From assembly GCA_947259405.1 (NCBI GenBank), contig CAMYLY010000018.1:1-41056 (forward strand): a DNA stretch of 41,056 nucleotides, given 5' to 3'. The notes below the pieces were generated by a model that was not told where the DNA came from, ran no database searches, and saw only the letters and a list, made by a program, of their open reading frames with translations. Positions 41,056-41,056 of the stretch are shown piece by piece; the stretch's first letter is position 1, and each line of letters opens with the position of its first letter. This DNA comes from an uncultured Gemmatimonadales bacterium (lineage in GTDB: Bacteria; Gemmatimonadota; Gemmatimonadetes; Gemmatimonadales; GWC2-71-9). A program made the position numbers and the translations under genes.

Positions 41056-41056
41056 C

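Noticed and set aside
1..41056. CRISPR arrays, transposases, integrases, tRNA or rRNA genes
   Set aside because: No regularly spaced 25-40-bp repeats, no IS-type proteins or terminal repeats, and no cloverleaf seen in any gap on reading both strands; a tRNAscan/Infernal run would settle the RNA part.

Overview
The window is high-GC, densely packed bacterial DNA. Genes are often joined by 4-nt ATGA/GTGA start-stop overlaps, several convergent pairs share stop codons, and many products are short secreted proteins or lipoproteins. Heme A synthase, a menaquinone-type methyltransferase and FtsX-family efflux permeases point to an aerobic, menaquinone-using, two-membrane bacterium. An uncultured Gemmatimonadota-like lineage is my best guess, but it is inference: there is no rRNA or tRNA in the window to confirm it.

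Layout. 1-1.6 kb: small lipoproteins, a membrane protein and a basic peptide. 1.6-3 kb: a DEAD-box RNA helicase behind a leader with two hairpins. 3-8.9 kb: a secreted esterase, heme A synthase, a polysaccharide deacetylase, and zinc-ribbon and TPR-like membrane proteins. 9-11.7 kb: an exported HpcH/HpaI-like protein, a HEAT-repeat protein and a serine hydrolase. 11.7-14.5 kb: a three-gene redox operon (di-heme cytochrome c lipoprotein, Rieske protein, outer-membrane barrel) behind a near-consensus promoter whose -10/+1 region carries a DtxR/SirR-type metal-regulator palindrome. 14.7-16.6 kb: a PadR regulator with its membrane partner, a small membrane protein and a beheaded ankyrin gene. 16.7-21.1 kb: a menaquinone-type methyltransferase divergent from a tightly coupled operon (FAD oxidoreductase, methyltransferase, SRPBCC protein, ketosynthase) that looks like a small biosynthetic pathway. 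21-24.3 kb: an FmdB-type zinc ribbon, a tandem VOC protein with a histone-like tail, and a desaturase. 24.4-28.7 kb: a MacAB-like efflux operon with two separate FtsX permeases. 29.1-29.6 kb: a cold-shock protein and ribosomal protein bS21. 29.7-33.8 kb: a trans-sulfuration-type PLP enzyme, a quinone oxidoreductase, a zinc-ribbon protein and two gene remnants. 33.9-36.6 kb: a Tat-exported gluconate-dehydrogenase subunit 3 protein, a GMC oxidoreductase, and an OsmC-like gene interrupted by one in-frame TGA. 36.6-41 kb: an MFS transporter, a VOC protein, an NTF2-like protein, FxsA, an AlkZ-like glycosylase and a possibly frameshifted gene at the edge.

The most notable item is the OsmC-like gene at 36127-36591. 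Its in-frame TGA sits exactly where the family has its peroxidatic cysteine, the downstream sequence continues in frame to the second conserved cysteine, and a GC-rich hairpin with a G-initial loop lies 26 nt after the TGA. That pattern fits a selenocysteine protein. Next are the metal-box redox operon and the ketosynthase/SRPBCC/methyltransferase/flavoprotein operon. Three C-terminal gene fragments (ankyrin, beta-propeller, cytochrome c) record past deletions.
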